From Clostridia bacterium (lineage in GTDB: Bacteria; Bacillota; Clostridia; Oscillospirales; Acutalibacteraceae), in the NCBI GenBank assembly GCA_017560255.1, contig JAFYOI010000001.1:1-64000 (forward strand): DNA of 64,000 bases, written 5' to 3'. Positions within the stretch are counted from its first letter, which is position 1. Each line of letters opens with the position of its first letter. Position numbers and translations under genes: made by a program. Below, one piece after another: positions 1 through 8,045 of this stretch. The notes beneath the pieces are model-generated. The model had not been told where the DNA came from. It saw nothing but the letters and a program-made list of their open reading frames with translations, and did no database searches.

Positions 1-22
1 TAATTAAATAGATAAATAAAAT

Positions 23-562
23 ATGATACAGAGGATAGTCACTAAACAACTTAAGAGGGTAGATGCTGTAATCGGTATAGACCCGGATGTAGAGAAAAAC
101 GGGGTTGCATACCTTGACTGCAAGACTAAAAAACTGGAAGTTTCATCACTTGCATTTCCCGACTTGTTGGACTACATCCGTTATGCTATGCGTAGGGCAG
201 AAGTAACACAGAAGAATATCCATATCGTGATAGAGGCAGGTTGGTTGAATAAATCCAATTGGCACCTGAATCCAAGAGATACGAAACAGATAGCAGCTGC
301 CAAGGGGAATGCGGCAGGAAGAAACCATGAAGTTGGTAGAAAGATTGCTGAAATGTGTGAACACTGGAATGTTTCACATGAACTAATGAAGCCTCTTGCA
401 TTGAAGATTGGCGGCGTTCATCTTTGGAAGGGTAAGGACGGGAAGATAACGCACGAGGAGCTTGCTAAAATCACTGGCGTAACAGGGAAAACCAATCAAG
501 AGGGCAGGGATGCGGCTCTGATAGCATGGATTTGGGCAGGGTTTTCCGTGAAATCAATGTAA
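23..562 (+). CDS. RuvC-like Holliday junction resolvase (RNase H fold)
   Basis: A 179-residue protein predicted to cut branched DNA. The RNase H-fold acidic residues are visible: D20 in the first strand (IGIDPD), E71 in a hydrophobic strand (IVIEAG), and D163 in the C-terminal helix (GRDAALIAW), the order expected for phage RuvC-like nucleases. The likely role is resolving recombination or replication intermediates before packaging, which fits its place just ahead of the modification and terminase genes. It begins 22 bases from the window start and is separated from the next gene by an 82-base gap holding a palindromic operator-like site. The fold is inferred from motifs only; other RNase H-fold nucleases are possible. 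Confidence 0.75.
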   Translation: MIQRIVTKQLKRVDAVIGIDPDVEKNGVAYLDCKTKKLEVSSLAFPDLLDYIRYAMRRAEVTQKNIHIVIEAGWLNKSNWHLNPRDTKQIAAAKGNAAGRNHEVGRKIAEMCEHWNVSHELMKPLALKIGGVHLWKGKDGKITHEELAKITGVTGKTNQEGRDAALIAWIWAGFSVKSM

Positions 563-585
563 AAACACCCTTTTTTAGTTTAGAA

Positions 586-604
586 ACGCTTATAATGTAA
601 ACAC
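586..604. promoter_or_regulatory. Operator-like 19-bp site upstream of the ParB-like gene
   Basis: ACGCTTATAATGTAAACAC lies in the gap before the gene at 645. It matches the near-palindromic consensus RTGCTTATAATGTAAGCAC also seen at 12851, 13032 and 45149, always upstream of a transcription unit. The protein that binds it is unknown. Confidence 0.45.
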
Positions 605-644
605 TTTTATGTAAATTCGCCGAAAAATAGAAAAATACTCGAAT

Positions 645-1436
645 ATGAAGACAGAAGAAGTAAAACTATCACAGGTGAAGGTAAATAACGAGAATCCTCG
701 TTCAATCACCACAGAGAAGTTCGCGAAGTTGGTGAACTCAATCCTTGTATTCCCAAAGATGCTGAATATCCGTCCGGTTGTCGTTGACAACAAAATGACT
801 GCACTCGGTGGGAACATGCGTCTTCAAGCGTTGAAAGCCATTGCGAAAATGAACAAGGAGGATGTAAACAAACGCTTGTTGGCTTTAAATGACTTCTTGA
901 AGAAAAGCGGAGGGGAGAAGAAGAAAATCGTTGACTATTGGACTGAATGGCTTTCAAATCCTACCATTGAGATTATTAATGCAAAGGACTTGACGGAAGA
1001 TGAGCGTAAGCAGTTTGTGATTAAGGACAACGTTTCCTTCGGTACATGGGATTATGATGCTTTGGCGAACAAATTGGATAACGGAAGCCTTGACGATTGG
1101 GGTATGGATGTGTGGAATGCCGCACCTACATCGTTCGCACCAATGGCACAATCACCAAGCCAACAATCATACATCCCGAACGAACCCGATCCAAGCGAGG
1201 ATGACAATCCGAATGCACAATTCCAGGATGCACTACCACCGGAATTGCAGGGGCTTGACCTAACGCCCGACAAATTGCCCGAAATCAAGGGTTCGGATGA
1301 AACGGCAATGGAACGTGTTATCATCGTCTATCCGAAGGAACGGTTGCAGGAAGTATTGAATCTGCTCGGTTTGACAGCACTTGAAAAGGTTGTTTACAGA
1401 CTTGAAGAAATTCTACCCGAAGCCGATAAGGAATGA
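645..1436 (+). CDS. ParB/Srx-fold domain protein, first gene of modification operon
   Basis: A 263-residue protein with an N-terminal ParB-like domain: an N-P-R-S turn near residue 18, a segment RPVVVDNKMTALGGNMRLQA near 45-65 that corresponds to the GxxR box of ParB/sulfiredoxin folds, then a helical region. The C-terminal half (from about 165) is proline- and acid-rich and probably disordered, ending in a short conserved-looking helix (ALEKVVYRLEEIL). ParB-fold proteins in phages can be nucleases, CTP-binding switches or modification-linked factors; which applies here cannot be told. Its stop overlaps the next start by 4 bases, so it is translationally coupled to the hypermodification genes. 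Confidence 0.7.
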   Translation: MKTEEVKLSQVKVNNENPRSITTEKFAKLVNSILVFPKMLNIRPVVVDNKMTALGGNMRLQALKAIAKMNKEDVNKRLLALNDFLKKSGGEKKKIVDYWTEWLSNPTIEIINAKDLTEDERKQFVIKDNVSFGTWDYDALANKLDNGSLDDWGMDVWNAAPTSFAPMAQSPSQQSYIPNEPDPSEDDNPNAQFQDALPPELQGLDLTPDKLPEIKGSDETAMERVIIVYPKERLQEVLNLLGLTALEKVVYRLEEILPEADKE

Positions 1437-2107
1437 AATACGAAGATTACATACGATACCACAGAAGGGGGGATGCAGGTGTAGAGGAAAGGATGATTGC
1501 TTCACTTGCAAGGCATTTCAATATGTCCCGTTGGGATAGTTTCAGATTTGCCTACTATTTCACTACAACTTACCATATCCCAAGTGCCTTGAAGTTGTTC
1601 TTCAATCCGGCAACACCGAAAAGCGAATTGAAGTTCAGAACGGATAGGCGGTATGTGCGTATCGGAGAAACCTTCCAACGGTTGATGAAACAACTTGTTC
1701 CTTCCTTGCTTGATGAACTTGACAAGGCAAAGACCACAACGGAGCAATACGAAATTGTTTCCAGTTGGTATTTCTTCGGAAGGTACGCTACATTCCTGTT
1801 TCTTGAAGTCTGGTCGAAGTTGAGCGGTAAGCAAATAATTGACGACCTCGCACTTAATTGGGAGAAAGAAGAGAATTACACAAAGGGGGCGGTAATCGTT
1901 GCAGGTACGCAAGAAAAAGAGGCTCTTACGCAATTTATCGAACGTGCAAAGAAAGATGCTGATGATAATGTATTCTCCCTTGAAACAAGCCTATGTGCCG
2001 TATGCAAGATGAAGAAGGGTACACGTTGGGAAGGTTACTACACCGAAAGACTTCTTGAAGATGTGAAGGGGTGTCAATGGGAATCTTTAATTTGGAGTTT
2101 GCTATGA
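1433..2107 (+). CDS. Amino-acid:DNA transferase-like protein (aGPT-Pplase family candidate)
   Basis: A 224-residue helical protein. Two segments resemble the alpha-glutamyl/putrescinyl thymine pyrophosphorylase family (also called amino acid:DNA transferases): the central SSWYFFGRYATFLFLEVW (about residues 106-123) and the C-terminal SLETSLCAVCKM followed by RWEGYYTERL (about 182-207). In known phages such enzymes replace the activated group on a phosphorylated 5-hydroxymethyl-deoxyuridine in DNA with an amino acid or polyamine. The assignment is from remembered motif patterns and is strongly supported by the neighbours: a kinase overlapping downstream by 4 bases, then GNAT and radical SAM enzymes. 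The amino donor cannot be predicted. Confidence 0.62.
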   Translation: MKYEDYIRYHRRGDAGVEERMIASLARHFNMSRWDSFRFAYYFTTTYHIPSALKLFFNPATPKSELKFRTDRRYVRIGETFQRLMKQLVPSLLDELDKAKTTTEQYEIVSSWYFFGRYATFLFLEVWSKLSGKQIIDDLALNWEKEENYTKGAVIVAGTQEKEALTQFIERAKKDADDNVFSLETSLCAVCKMKKGTRWEGYYTERLLEDVKGCQWESLIWSLL

Positions 2108-2640
2108 ATGCGAAAGTGATTTATGTTGCTGGTGTTCCTGCCTCGGGAAAGACAACATTGTTCAAGGGAATCCGTGAAAGATTCTTTTCCCGGTCAATAG
2201 AGTTCAGAAAAGGTAAGGCAAGAGGGGTTCAGAGTGAGGACGGTCGTTTCAAGATGCTTGGCGTTTTTGACGGCTCCACATTTGAAGGCACAGACCGTTT
2301 GAGCATGACGGTGATTGATGATGCTATATCCTACATCAAGGGGCAGAAGGAACGGACGGTGATATTCATAGAGGGTGACAGGCTCTTCAACTTCCGTTTC
2401 TTGAACGAGGTAAGGGCAAGCGTCATTCTGATAGATGCCTTACCGGAAATCCTTGCAGAACGCCACAAGGCAAGAGGGGATAACCAAACTGAAACATTCC
2501 TTCAAAGTAGAAGGTCTAAAGTTGAGAACTTCGCACGGAAGTACAACATCCGGAGAGCATACAATAATACACCGGAGGATGGAGAAAGAATATTGAAATT
2601 CATCATTAAGATTGCAGAAGAATATGTGGAGAGCATTTGA
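2104..2640 (+). CDS. P-loop kinase, 5-hydroxymethyl-dU DNA kinase-like
   Basis: A 178-residue P-loop protein with Walker A GVPASGKTT at residues 10-18. A GTDRLSM motif near residue 65 and IFIEGDRL near 95 are features I associate with phage 5-hydroxymethyluracil DNA kinases, which phosphorylate the hydroxymethyl group of bases already in DNA. I chose the ATG at 2104 because it overlaps the previous stop as ATGA; an in-frame start lies 33 bases upstream inside that gene. Together with the transferase-like gene before it, it would make and then consume a phosphorylated base. No thymidylate-synthase-like hydroxymethylase is recognisable in the window, so the source of the hydroxymethyl base is unexplained. 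Confidence 0.68.
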   Translation: MNAKVIYVAGVPASGKTTLFKGIRERFFSRSIEFRKGKARGVQSEDGRFKMLGVFDGSTFEGTDRLSMTVIDDAISYIKGQKERTVIFIEGDRLFNFRFLNEVRASVILIDALPEILAERHKARGDNQTETFLQSRRSKVENFARKYNIRRAYNNTPEDGERILKFIIKIAEEYVESI

Positions 2641-3052
2641 CCGTAACAGCATGGATGATGTAAGGCTGCTTGAAAACATCTGCCGCAATAGCGGAAGTCC
2701 ATCGGTAAGGAAAGAAGCTGCTTATATCAGACGGGCTATTTATCTTACGAAGGACAAGCCGCAAAACCTGTGGTGTTGGATATACGATGATTGTGCGTTC
2801 TATATGTGTACAAGATGCAAGAAACACATTCGTGGTATTCTGACCGTAGTACACAAGGATATGCACAGGAAAGGCATTGGGAAACTCATCAACAACCACA
2901 GGCTTTGGATGATGAAGCAGGTAGGGATAGATACATTCAAGTTCAGAACCAATCAGAATGAAGAAGCGGTAAATTTTTGGACTGCACAAGGGGCAAGGAT
3001 TGTAGATGTGAACGGAAACGACTACGAAATGGAACTTAAAATCAAATTATAA
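2624..3052 (+). CDS. GNAT-family N-acetyltransferase, modification operon
   Basis: A 142-residue protein with the GNAT acetyl-CoA-binding signature: a strand ending RGILTVVHKDMHRKGIGKLI (the R/Q-x-x-G-x-G/A loop is RKGIGK, about residues 85-90), then an NQNEEAVNFWTAQGARIV segment typical of the last strands and helix. ATG at 2624 is preferred to the TTG at 2612; it overlaps the end of the kinase gene by 17 bases. In thymidine-hypermodifying phages, GNAT enzymes have been proposed to act on the amino-bearing base side chain, so this may tailor the modified base. A role in acetylating a protein cannot be excluded. Confidence 0.7.
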   Translation: MWRAFDRNSMDDVRLLENICRNSGSPSVRKEAAYIRRAIYLTKDKPQNLWCWIYDDCAFYMCTRCKKHIRGILTVVHKDMHRKGIGKLINNHRLWMMKQVGIDTFKFRTNQNEEAVNFWTAQGARIVDVNGNDYEMELKIKL

Positions 3053-3057
3053 CGATT

Positions 3058-4314
3058 ATGCCAAACAAATATTATCAAAGTCCTCGTTGGAGTAATGAGA
3101 TTGCAGATTGCAGTATGCCTATGACATTTGATACATATAGCAATTGCTCATTTGGATGTCTGTATTGCTTCGCTCAATTCCAACGTGGCGTAGGTGATAC
3201 GAAAGAAGCCTACTTGCATAAGGATGTCCGCAATGTTTCGGTTGAGAGAATCAAGCGGATGTTTACTGACCCGGACAAGTACGGAGGTCAGTTCAAGGAA
3301 TATATCAAGCAGAGAAAGGTCATGCAATGGGGTGGATTGTCAGACCAGTTTGATGGGTTTGAGCGTCAGAGGGGCGTTACTCTCGAACTTTTGAAATTCT
3401 TTAAGGAAATTGACTACCCTCTATGCTTCTCAACAAAGGCAGCTTGGTTTACGGAGGACGACCGTTACATGAGCCTTATAGAAGGTCAGAAGAATTGGAA
3501 CTTCAAGTTTTCAATAATTACGCTCGATGATAAGGTAGCACACATCATTGAGAAGGGCGTTCCTTCACCTCAAAAGCGACTTGATGCCATTGAACGTATT
3601 GCAAAGGCAGGTGCAGGAGGTGCGACCCTTCGTCTTCGTCCGTTCATCATCGGCATTTCTGACAAGACATACCTTGACTTGATTCGTGAGGCACACAACA
3701 GGGGTGCTGATGCAATGAGTACGGAGTTCTTTTGTGTTGAGATGAGAAGCCCGACCTTAAAGGCGTTCATGCCTACTTTCAATGAGGTGTGCGGATTCGA
3801 TGTGATGAAGTTCTACAAACTCAATTCCGTTTCATCTGGCTATCTCCGTCTGAACAGGAAGGTTAAGGAGCCTTTCATGCGTAATATGAAGAATCTTTGC
3901 GATGAGTTGGGTATGCGTTTTTACGTTTCGGATGCTCACTTCAAGGAATTGTGCTGTAACGGTTCGTGCTGTGGACTTCCGCCGACATGGAATTATTCGC
4001 GTGGTCAATGGTGTGAAGCCTTGCAGATTGCCAAGAACAGCCCGGATAGTCTTGTACGTTGGGCTGATGTAAAGACTGACATCATGGGGCTTATCTCCCA
4101 ATTCCAATGGATTCGTGCCAACGGGTTCAATTGCAATAGTTCTGAAAAGCGTGCCAAGTATGAAGGTATGACTATGGCGGATTATATGCGTTGGTTATGG
4201 AACAACCCTCAAAGCGGTCAAAGCCCGTACAAGTTGTTTGAAGGTGCATTGGTGCCAGTCGCAAAGGATGAGGAAGGAAACCTGATTTATAAATTCAATG
4301 GGGCAAGATTCTGA
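3058..4314 (+). CDS. Radical SAM enzyme, probable base-tailoring step
   Basis: A 418-residue radical SAM protein. The iron-sulfur cluster motif CSFGCLYC places cysteines at 30, 34 and 37 (CxxxCxxC). The general layout, with RPFIIGISD near residue 190, resembles SplB-like radical SAM enzymes. A second cysteine-rich patch (CCNGSCC, about residues 302-308) suggests an auxiliary cluster or metal site. In phages with hypermodified thymidine, a radical SAM enzyme rearranges the attached amino-acid side chain, which is the most likely role here given the adjacent kinase, transferase and GNAT genes. It begins 5 bases after the acetyltransferase and ends 2 bases before the small terminase gene. Confidence 0.8.
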   Translation: MPNKYYQSPRWSNEIADCSMPMTFDTYSNCSFGCLYCFAQFQRGVGDTKEAYLHKDVRNVSVERIKRMFTDPDKYGGQFKEYIKQRKVMQWGGLSDQFDGFERQRGVTLELLKFFKEIDYPLCFSTKAAWFTEDDRYMSLIEGQKNWNFKFSIITLDDKVAHIIEKGVPSPQKRLDAIERIAKAGAGGATLRLRPFIIGISDKTYLDLIREAHNRGADAMSTEFFCVEMRSPTLKAFMPTFNEVCGFDVMKFYKLNSVSSGYLRLNRKVKEPFMRNMKNLCDELGMRFYVSDAHFKELCCNGSCCGLPPTWNYSRGQWCEALQIAKNSPDSLVRWADVKTDIMGLISQFQWIRANGFNCNSSEKRAKYEGMTMADYMRWLWNNPQSGQSPYKLFEGALVPVAKDEEGNLIYKFNGARF

Positions 4315-4316
4315 TT

Positions 4317-4871
4317 ATGGGAGCACCTGGAAAGAAGATGAAGGACTATCGGCAAGCACAGATCGTTCGTCTTGACATCATCGCCGGGCTTTACAAGCGT
4401 GGGTATTCCTACCGTGCCATCCGTGAGGAAGTCATGGCAAGGCTTGATTTGGAAGCCTATTCGCTCCGCACCGTACACAAGGATGTTAATACGCTCCTTG
4501 AAGAATGGAGAAGGACACGGATTGAAAATTTCGACCTTTCCGTACAATTGGAACTGGAGCGTATCGATGATATGATTCGTGAGGCATGGGCGGCTTGGGA
4601 CAAGTCAAAGACCGACTATGAACGCAAGAAAGCGAAACAGCAGGGCGTTCCCGGCGGAGGTGATGATGGTGAAGGTGTCGTGACCGTGAAAATGGAACAG
4701 CAGAAGGAAGAAGTCATTTGCTACGGCGACCCTCGCTATCTTGAACTTGTGCATAAACTATCACAGGAACGCCGAAAGCTGCTTGGCTTGTATGCACCGG
4801 AGAAGAAAGACATCAAGAATGAGTTTTCATTTGCAAATATGTTGAAGGAAACAAGCGTAGATGAAGAATAG
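4317..4871 (+). CDS. terS: Terminase small subunit (probable)
   Basis: A 184-residue protein with an N-terminal helix-turn-helix region (about residues 15-65: LYKRGYSYRAIREEVMARL, then RTVHKDVNTLLEEWR), a charged helical middle, a glycine-rich linker near 115, and a C-terminal helix (YLELVHKLSQERRKLLGLYA) of a kind common in small terminases. It would recognise the packaging site and load the large subunit. The gene sits directly before the large terminase and overlaps it by 11 bases. Assigned mostly from position and the DNA-binding N-terminus. Confidence 0.7.
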   Translation: MGAPGKKMKDYRQAQIVRLDIIAGLYKRGYSYRAIREEVMARLDLEAYSLRTVHKDVNTLLEEWRRTRIENFDLSVQLELERIDDMIREAWAAWDKSKTDYERKKAKQQGVPGGGDDGEGVVTVKMEQQKEEVICYGDPRYLELVHKLSQERRKLLGLYAPEKKDIKNEFSFANMLKETSVDEE

Positions 4872-6450
4872 AAGGAAACAGGAATCGGATATGCGTAAGA
4901 ACGCAAAGAAATTGTTTGCGGCTTGGCGTAAGGATTGGAACTTGTTCATACGGGATGCCCTCGGGGTTACTCTTGACGACGAACAGAAGGCAATCGTATC
5001 GGCAGCACAAAACAGCAAACTCGTTTCGGTGCGTAGCGGTACGGCACGGGGTAAGGACTTCGTGGCGGCTTGCGTTGCTGTTTGTTTCCTGTACCTAACT
5101 CCGAAGTGGAACAAGAAGGGGGAATTGATAAGCAATACCAAAGTGGCTCTAACTGCTCCGACAGACCGACAGGTAAAGAATATCATGATGCCGGAAATAT
5201 CACGCTTGTTCAACAGAGCAAAAAGAAGGGGATTTGAATTGCCCGGTAAACTTAACACATACGACATCAGAACAGAAAACGATGAATGGTTTTTGACCGG
5301 ATTTAAGGCTGACGAACACAACCATGAAGCGTGGTCGGGATTCCATGCCGTGAATACAGCATTCATTGTAACGGAAGCAACGGGTATCCTTGATGATACC
5401 TATTCTGCTATTGAAGGTAACTTACAGGGTAATTCGTTGCTTATGCTTGTGTTCAACCCGAACACTACCGTAGGATATGCGGCAAGAAGTCAGAAGTCAG
5501 ACCGTTGGAAGAAGTTCAGACTTAACAGCCTTACGGCTCCCAATGTGGTAGAGAAGAAAATATCATTGCCCGGACAAGTGGATTATGATTGGGTGAAGGA
5601 CAAGGTGGATAACTGGTGTGAACCAATTTCAGAAGATGATGTGAAGGAGAGCGAAAATGACTTCAAGTTCGAGGGTCAATGGTACAGACCTTCCGACCTG
5701 TTCAGAAAGAAGGTGTTGGGCGAGTTTCCGAAAGTTGATGAAGATGTGCTTATTCCTCAGACTTGGATTGAACTTGCACAGGAGCGTTGGAAGGATTATC
5801 ATCTTGAATCTCACAATGATGCTTCCGTAGGTGTCGATGTGGCAGGTATGGGGCGTGACTGCTCCGTTTTCTGTTACAGGTACGGGAATTATGTTTCGCG
5901 ATTCGAGAAACAAAATTCGGGAGGAAAGGCAGACCACATGAAGGTTGCAGGAAAGGCATTGAACTTCATCAAGGCTCATTCCGGTTGTACGCTCTCGATA
6001 GACACTATCGGGGAAGGGGCAGGTGTTTATTCCCGTATCGTTGAGGTGTACGAAAATGAAGAATACATCATCAGTTGCAAGTATAGTGAGGGTGCAAAGG
6101 ATTCAAGCGAAAACGACCTCACGGACATAACAGGGGAATACACATTTGCCAACATGAGGGCTTATCTTCATTGGTGCGTCCGTGATTGGCTTAACCCGGA
6201 TAATGGTATGAATGCCATGCTTCCGCCTGGTGGCTCGTTTCTTGAAGAAGCAACAGAAATCAAATGGAGTTTTCTTAGCAATGGGCGAATAATCATTGAA
6301 CCGAAAGAGGACATCAAGCAGCGTCTTGGGCATTCGCCGGATGAATTTGACGCATTGGCAAATACGTTTCACCCGGATGCGGTGAGGATGACCGGAAAAG
6401 CAGTAGTTGAAGAAATGGACTACGAAGAATTGGAGGATATGTTATATTAA
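4861..6450 (+). CDS. terL: Terminase large subunit (ATPase/nuclease)
   Basis: A 529-residue DNA-packaging motor protein. The ATPase half shows a variant Walker A RSGTARGKD near residue 58, a TAPTDRQVKN motif, and a Walker B-like strand AFIVTEATG near 170. The nuclease half shows the RNase H-type acidic residues: DASVGVDVAGMGRD near 320, then LSIDTIGEG near 380, and SPDEFDALANTF near the C-terminus. I kept the first ATG at 4861, which overlaps terS; the ATG at 4891 has a better upstream purine stretch and is an alternative start. Length is typical of the family. Confidence 0.88.
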   Translation: MKNRRKQESDMRKNAKKLFAAWRKDWNLFIRDALGVTLDDEQKAIVSAAQNSKLVSVRSGTARGKDFVAACVAVCFLYLTPKWNKKGELISNTKVALTAPTDRQVKNIMMPEISRLFNRAKRRGFELPGKLNTYDIRTENDEWFLTGFKADEHNHEAWSGFHAVNTAFIVTEATGILDDTYSAIEGNLQGNSLLMLVFNPNTTVGYAARSQKSDRWKKFRLNSLTAPNVVEKKISLPGQVDYDWVKDKVDNWCEPISEDDVKESENDFKFEGQWYRPSDLFRKKVLGEFPKVDEDVLIPQTWIELAQERWKDYHLESHNDASVGVDVAGMGRDCSVFCYRYGNYVSRFEKQNSGGKADHMKVAGKALNFIKAHSGCTLSIDTIGEGAGVYSRIVEVYENEEYIISCKYSEGAKDSSENDLTDITGEYTFANMRAYLHWCVRDWLNPDNGMNAMLPPGGSFLEEATEIKWSFLSNGRIIIEPKEDIKQRLGHSPDEFDALANTFHPDAVRMTGKAVVEEMDYEELEDMLY

Positions 6451-6462
6451 ATTTGATTGGAT

Positions 6463-7845
6463 ATGGATATAAACGAAATCATCAGTGCCGAAAGGAACGG
6501 GAATGACATCATTTCCGACCTCAAAAAGAAAAGTATCGTGGTTCCTTCTTGGGATAAGTTACGCAAGGAGTACGAACCAAAGGAACATCCAGTAATGGAT
6601 AAGGCTGCCTATCCCGATAAGACAAGCAAGAATGGGAAAGTTGAAAAGGTTACACGTATAACCCTTTCATTGCAGAAATTATCGGTGAAGCGTATGACCG
6701 AATTAATGTTCACGATTCCTGTTCAACGCATCTACAAGCCGGAGAATGAACAGGAAAAGAAGGTTGCGGAAATAATGGAAGCAATCTTCACGAAAAATCG
6801 TATTAACAGCATCAATATTGAGCGTGGAAACAACCTGTTTGCGTCATGTGAAAACATCACTCTTTGGTACAGCCAGGAACAGGATACGATATATGCCGGT
6901 AATACCAGTAAATTAAAGTTGCGTTGCAAGAATTATTCACCGAAAAACGGAGAACGATTGTACCCGTTGTTTGACGAATACGATGATTTGATAGCACTTT
7001 CTGTTGAATATAACAGAGTTGAGGATGGTAAAACAACCACATATTTTGACACATATACGGATAGTTTTCATATCCGTTGGGCAAAAGAAGGTGCTAATGT
7101 AATTGAAGAAGTTCGCGAAGAAATCAAGATCGGCAAGATTGCAGGAATTTATATTCACCGTCCTACTCCTATATGGGAGGATGAATCGGAAAATGTTTAT
7201 GAAGCAGAGTGGACGCTTTCAAGACAGGGGAACTATATCCGTAAGAATGCACGTCCGAATTGGGTAGTCTTTTCTGACAATAAAATCAAGCATGGAAAGG
7301 AGAACAACAATGATAATGAAGGTCGTAATGTAATGCAATACGGCAAGGAAGACAAGGCAGGTTATGTGACTTGGCAACAGGCTGCTGATACGGTCAAGTT
7401 CCATATTGACGAAATCAAGCGAAACTTCTTTATGTCTTTGCAGCTGCCCGATATGTCAATGGAAAACATGAAAGCAACTCCTATGTCCGGCGAAGCCCGT
7501 AAAATGATGTTTATTGATGCTCAATTGAAGGTTACGGATGAAAGTGGTGCATGGCTTGAATTCTTCGACCGTGAAATAAATGTATTGCGTGCTTTCATGA
7601 AGAAGATGTTCCCTTCATTGGGTTCTGCGATTGATAGCCTCATTGTTGAAACGAAAATTACAAAGTTCCAAATTAACGATGATTCAGAGAAAATAAGCAA
7701 TCTCACCAATGCTGCTGGAGGCAAACCTATAATGAGCCAAAAGACTGCAATCCGTGAACTTGGTTATGTGGAAGATGTGGACGATGAACTTCAACAGATA
7801 AATGAAGAATCATCGATAGGCGTGTTCAATGAACCTACCATTTGA
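6463..7845 (+). CDS. Phage portal protein
   Basis: A 460-residue protein directly after the large terminase. Its length, position and composition (an N-terminal alpha/beta region with LQKLSVKRMTELMF, then a long helical region with the ISNLTNAAGGKPIMSQKTAIRELGYVED type ending typical of portals) support a portal. It would form the dodecameric ring through which DNA enters the head. ATG 6463 is chosen over a TTG at 6457. The gene is followed closely by the small Cys-rich protein and the MuF protein, the usual portal-MuF order. Confidence 0.8.
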   Translation: MDINEIISAERNGNDIISDLKKKSIVVPSWDKLRKEYEPKEHPVMDKAAYPDKTSKNGKVEKVTRITLSLQKLSVKRMTELMFTIPVQRIYKPENEQEKKVAEIMEAIFTKNRINSINIERGNNLFASCENITLWYSQEQDTIYAGNTSKLKLRCKNYSPKNGERLYPLFDEYDDLIALSVEYNRVEDGKTTTYFDTYTDSFHIRWAKEGANVIEEVREEIKIGKIAGIYIHRPTPIWEDESENVYEAEWTLSRQGNYIRKNARPNWVVFSDNKIKHGKENNNDNEGRNVMQYGKEDKAGYVTWQQAADTVKFHIDEIKRNFFMSLQLPDMSMENMKATPMSGEARKMMFIDAQLKVTDESGAWLEFFDREINVLRAFMKKMFPSLGSAIDSLIVETKITKFQINDDSEKISNLTNAAGGKPIMSQKTAIRELGYVEDVDDELQQINEESSIGVFNEPTI

Positions 7846-7847
7846 CA

Positions 7848-8045
7848 ATGGCGAAGAAGTTAGCAAAGATTGTTTATAACTGCGAAGAATGTACGCATTC
7901 CTATGACCTGCATGAGAAGGGGGCTAACGGGCTACCTTTCCTGTGCAGGTGTAGAGTGAATCCCGTGCGTTCCCGGTTTCTTAAAAAGGACGGTTGCAGC
8001 CAATTCAAGAAAGGGCTTTTGATATGGCAAAGGGAACAGATATGA
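7848..8045 (+). CDS. Small Cys-rich (zinc-ribbon-like) protein
   Basis: A 65-residue basic protein with cysteines as CEEC near residue 13, CRC near 34 and a final C near 50, a possible zinc site. It sits between portal and MuF genes; its stop overlaps the MuF start as ATGA. It resembles small conserved proteins of Bacteroides phages between portal and head genes, but I cannot assign a function. Confidence 0.7.
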   Translation: MAKKLAKIVYNCEECTHSYDLHEKGANGLPFLCRCRVNPVRSRFLKKDGCSQFKKGLLIWQREQI

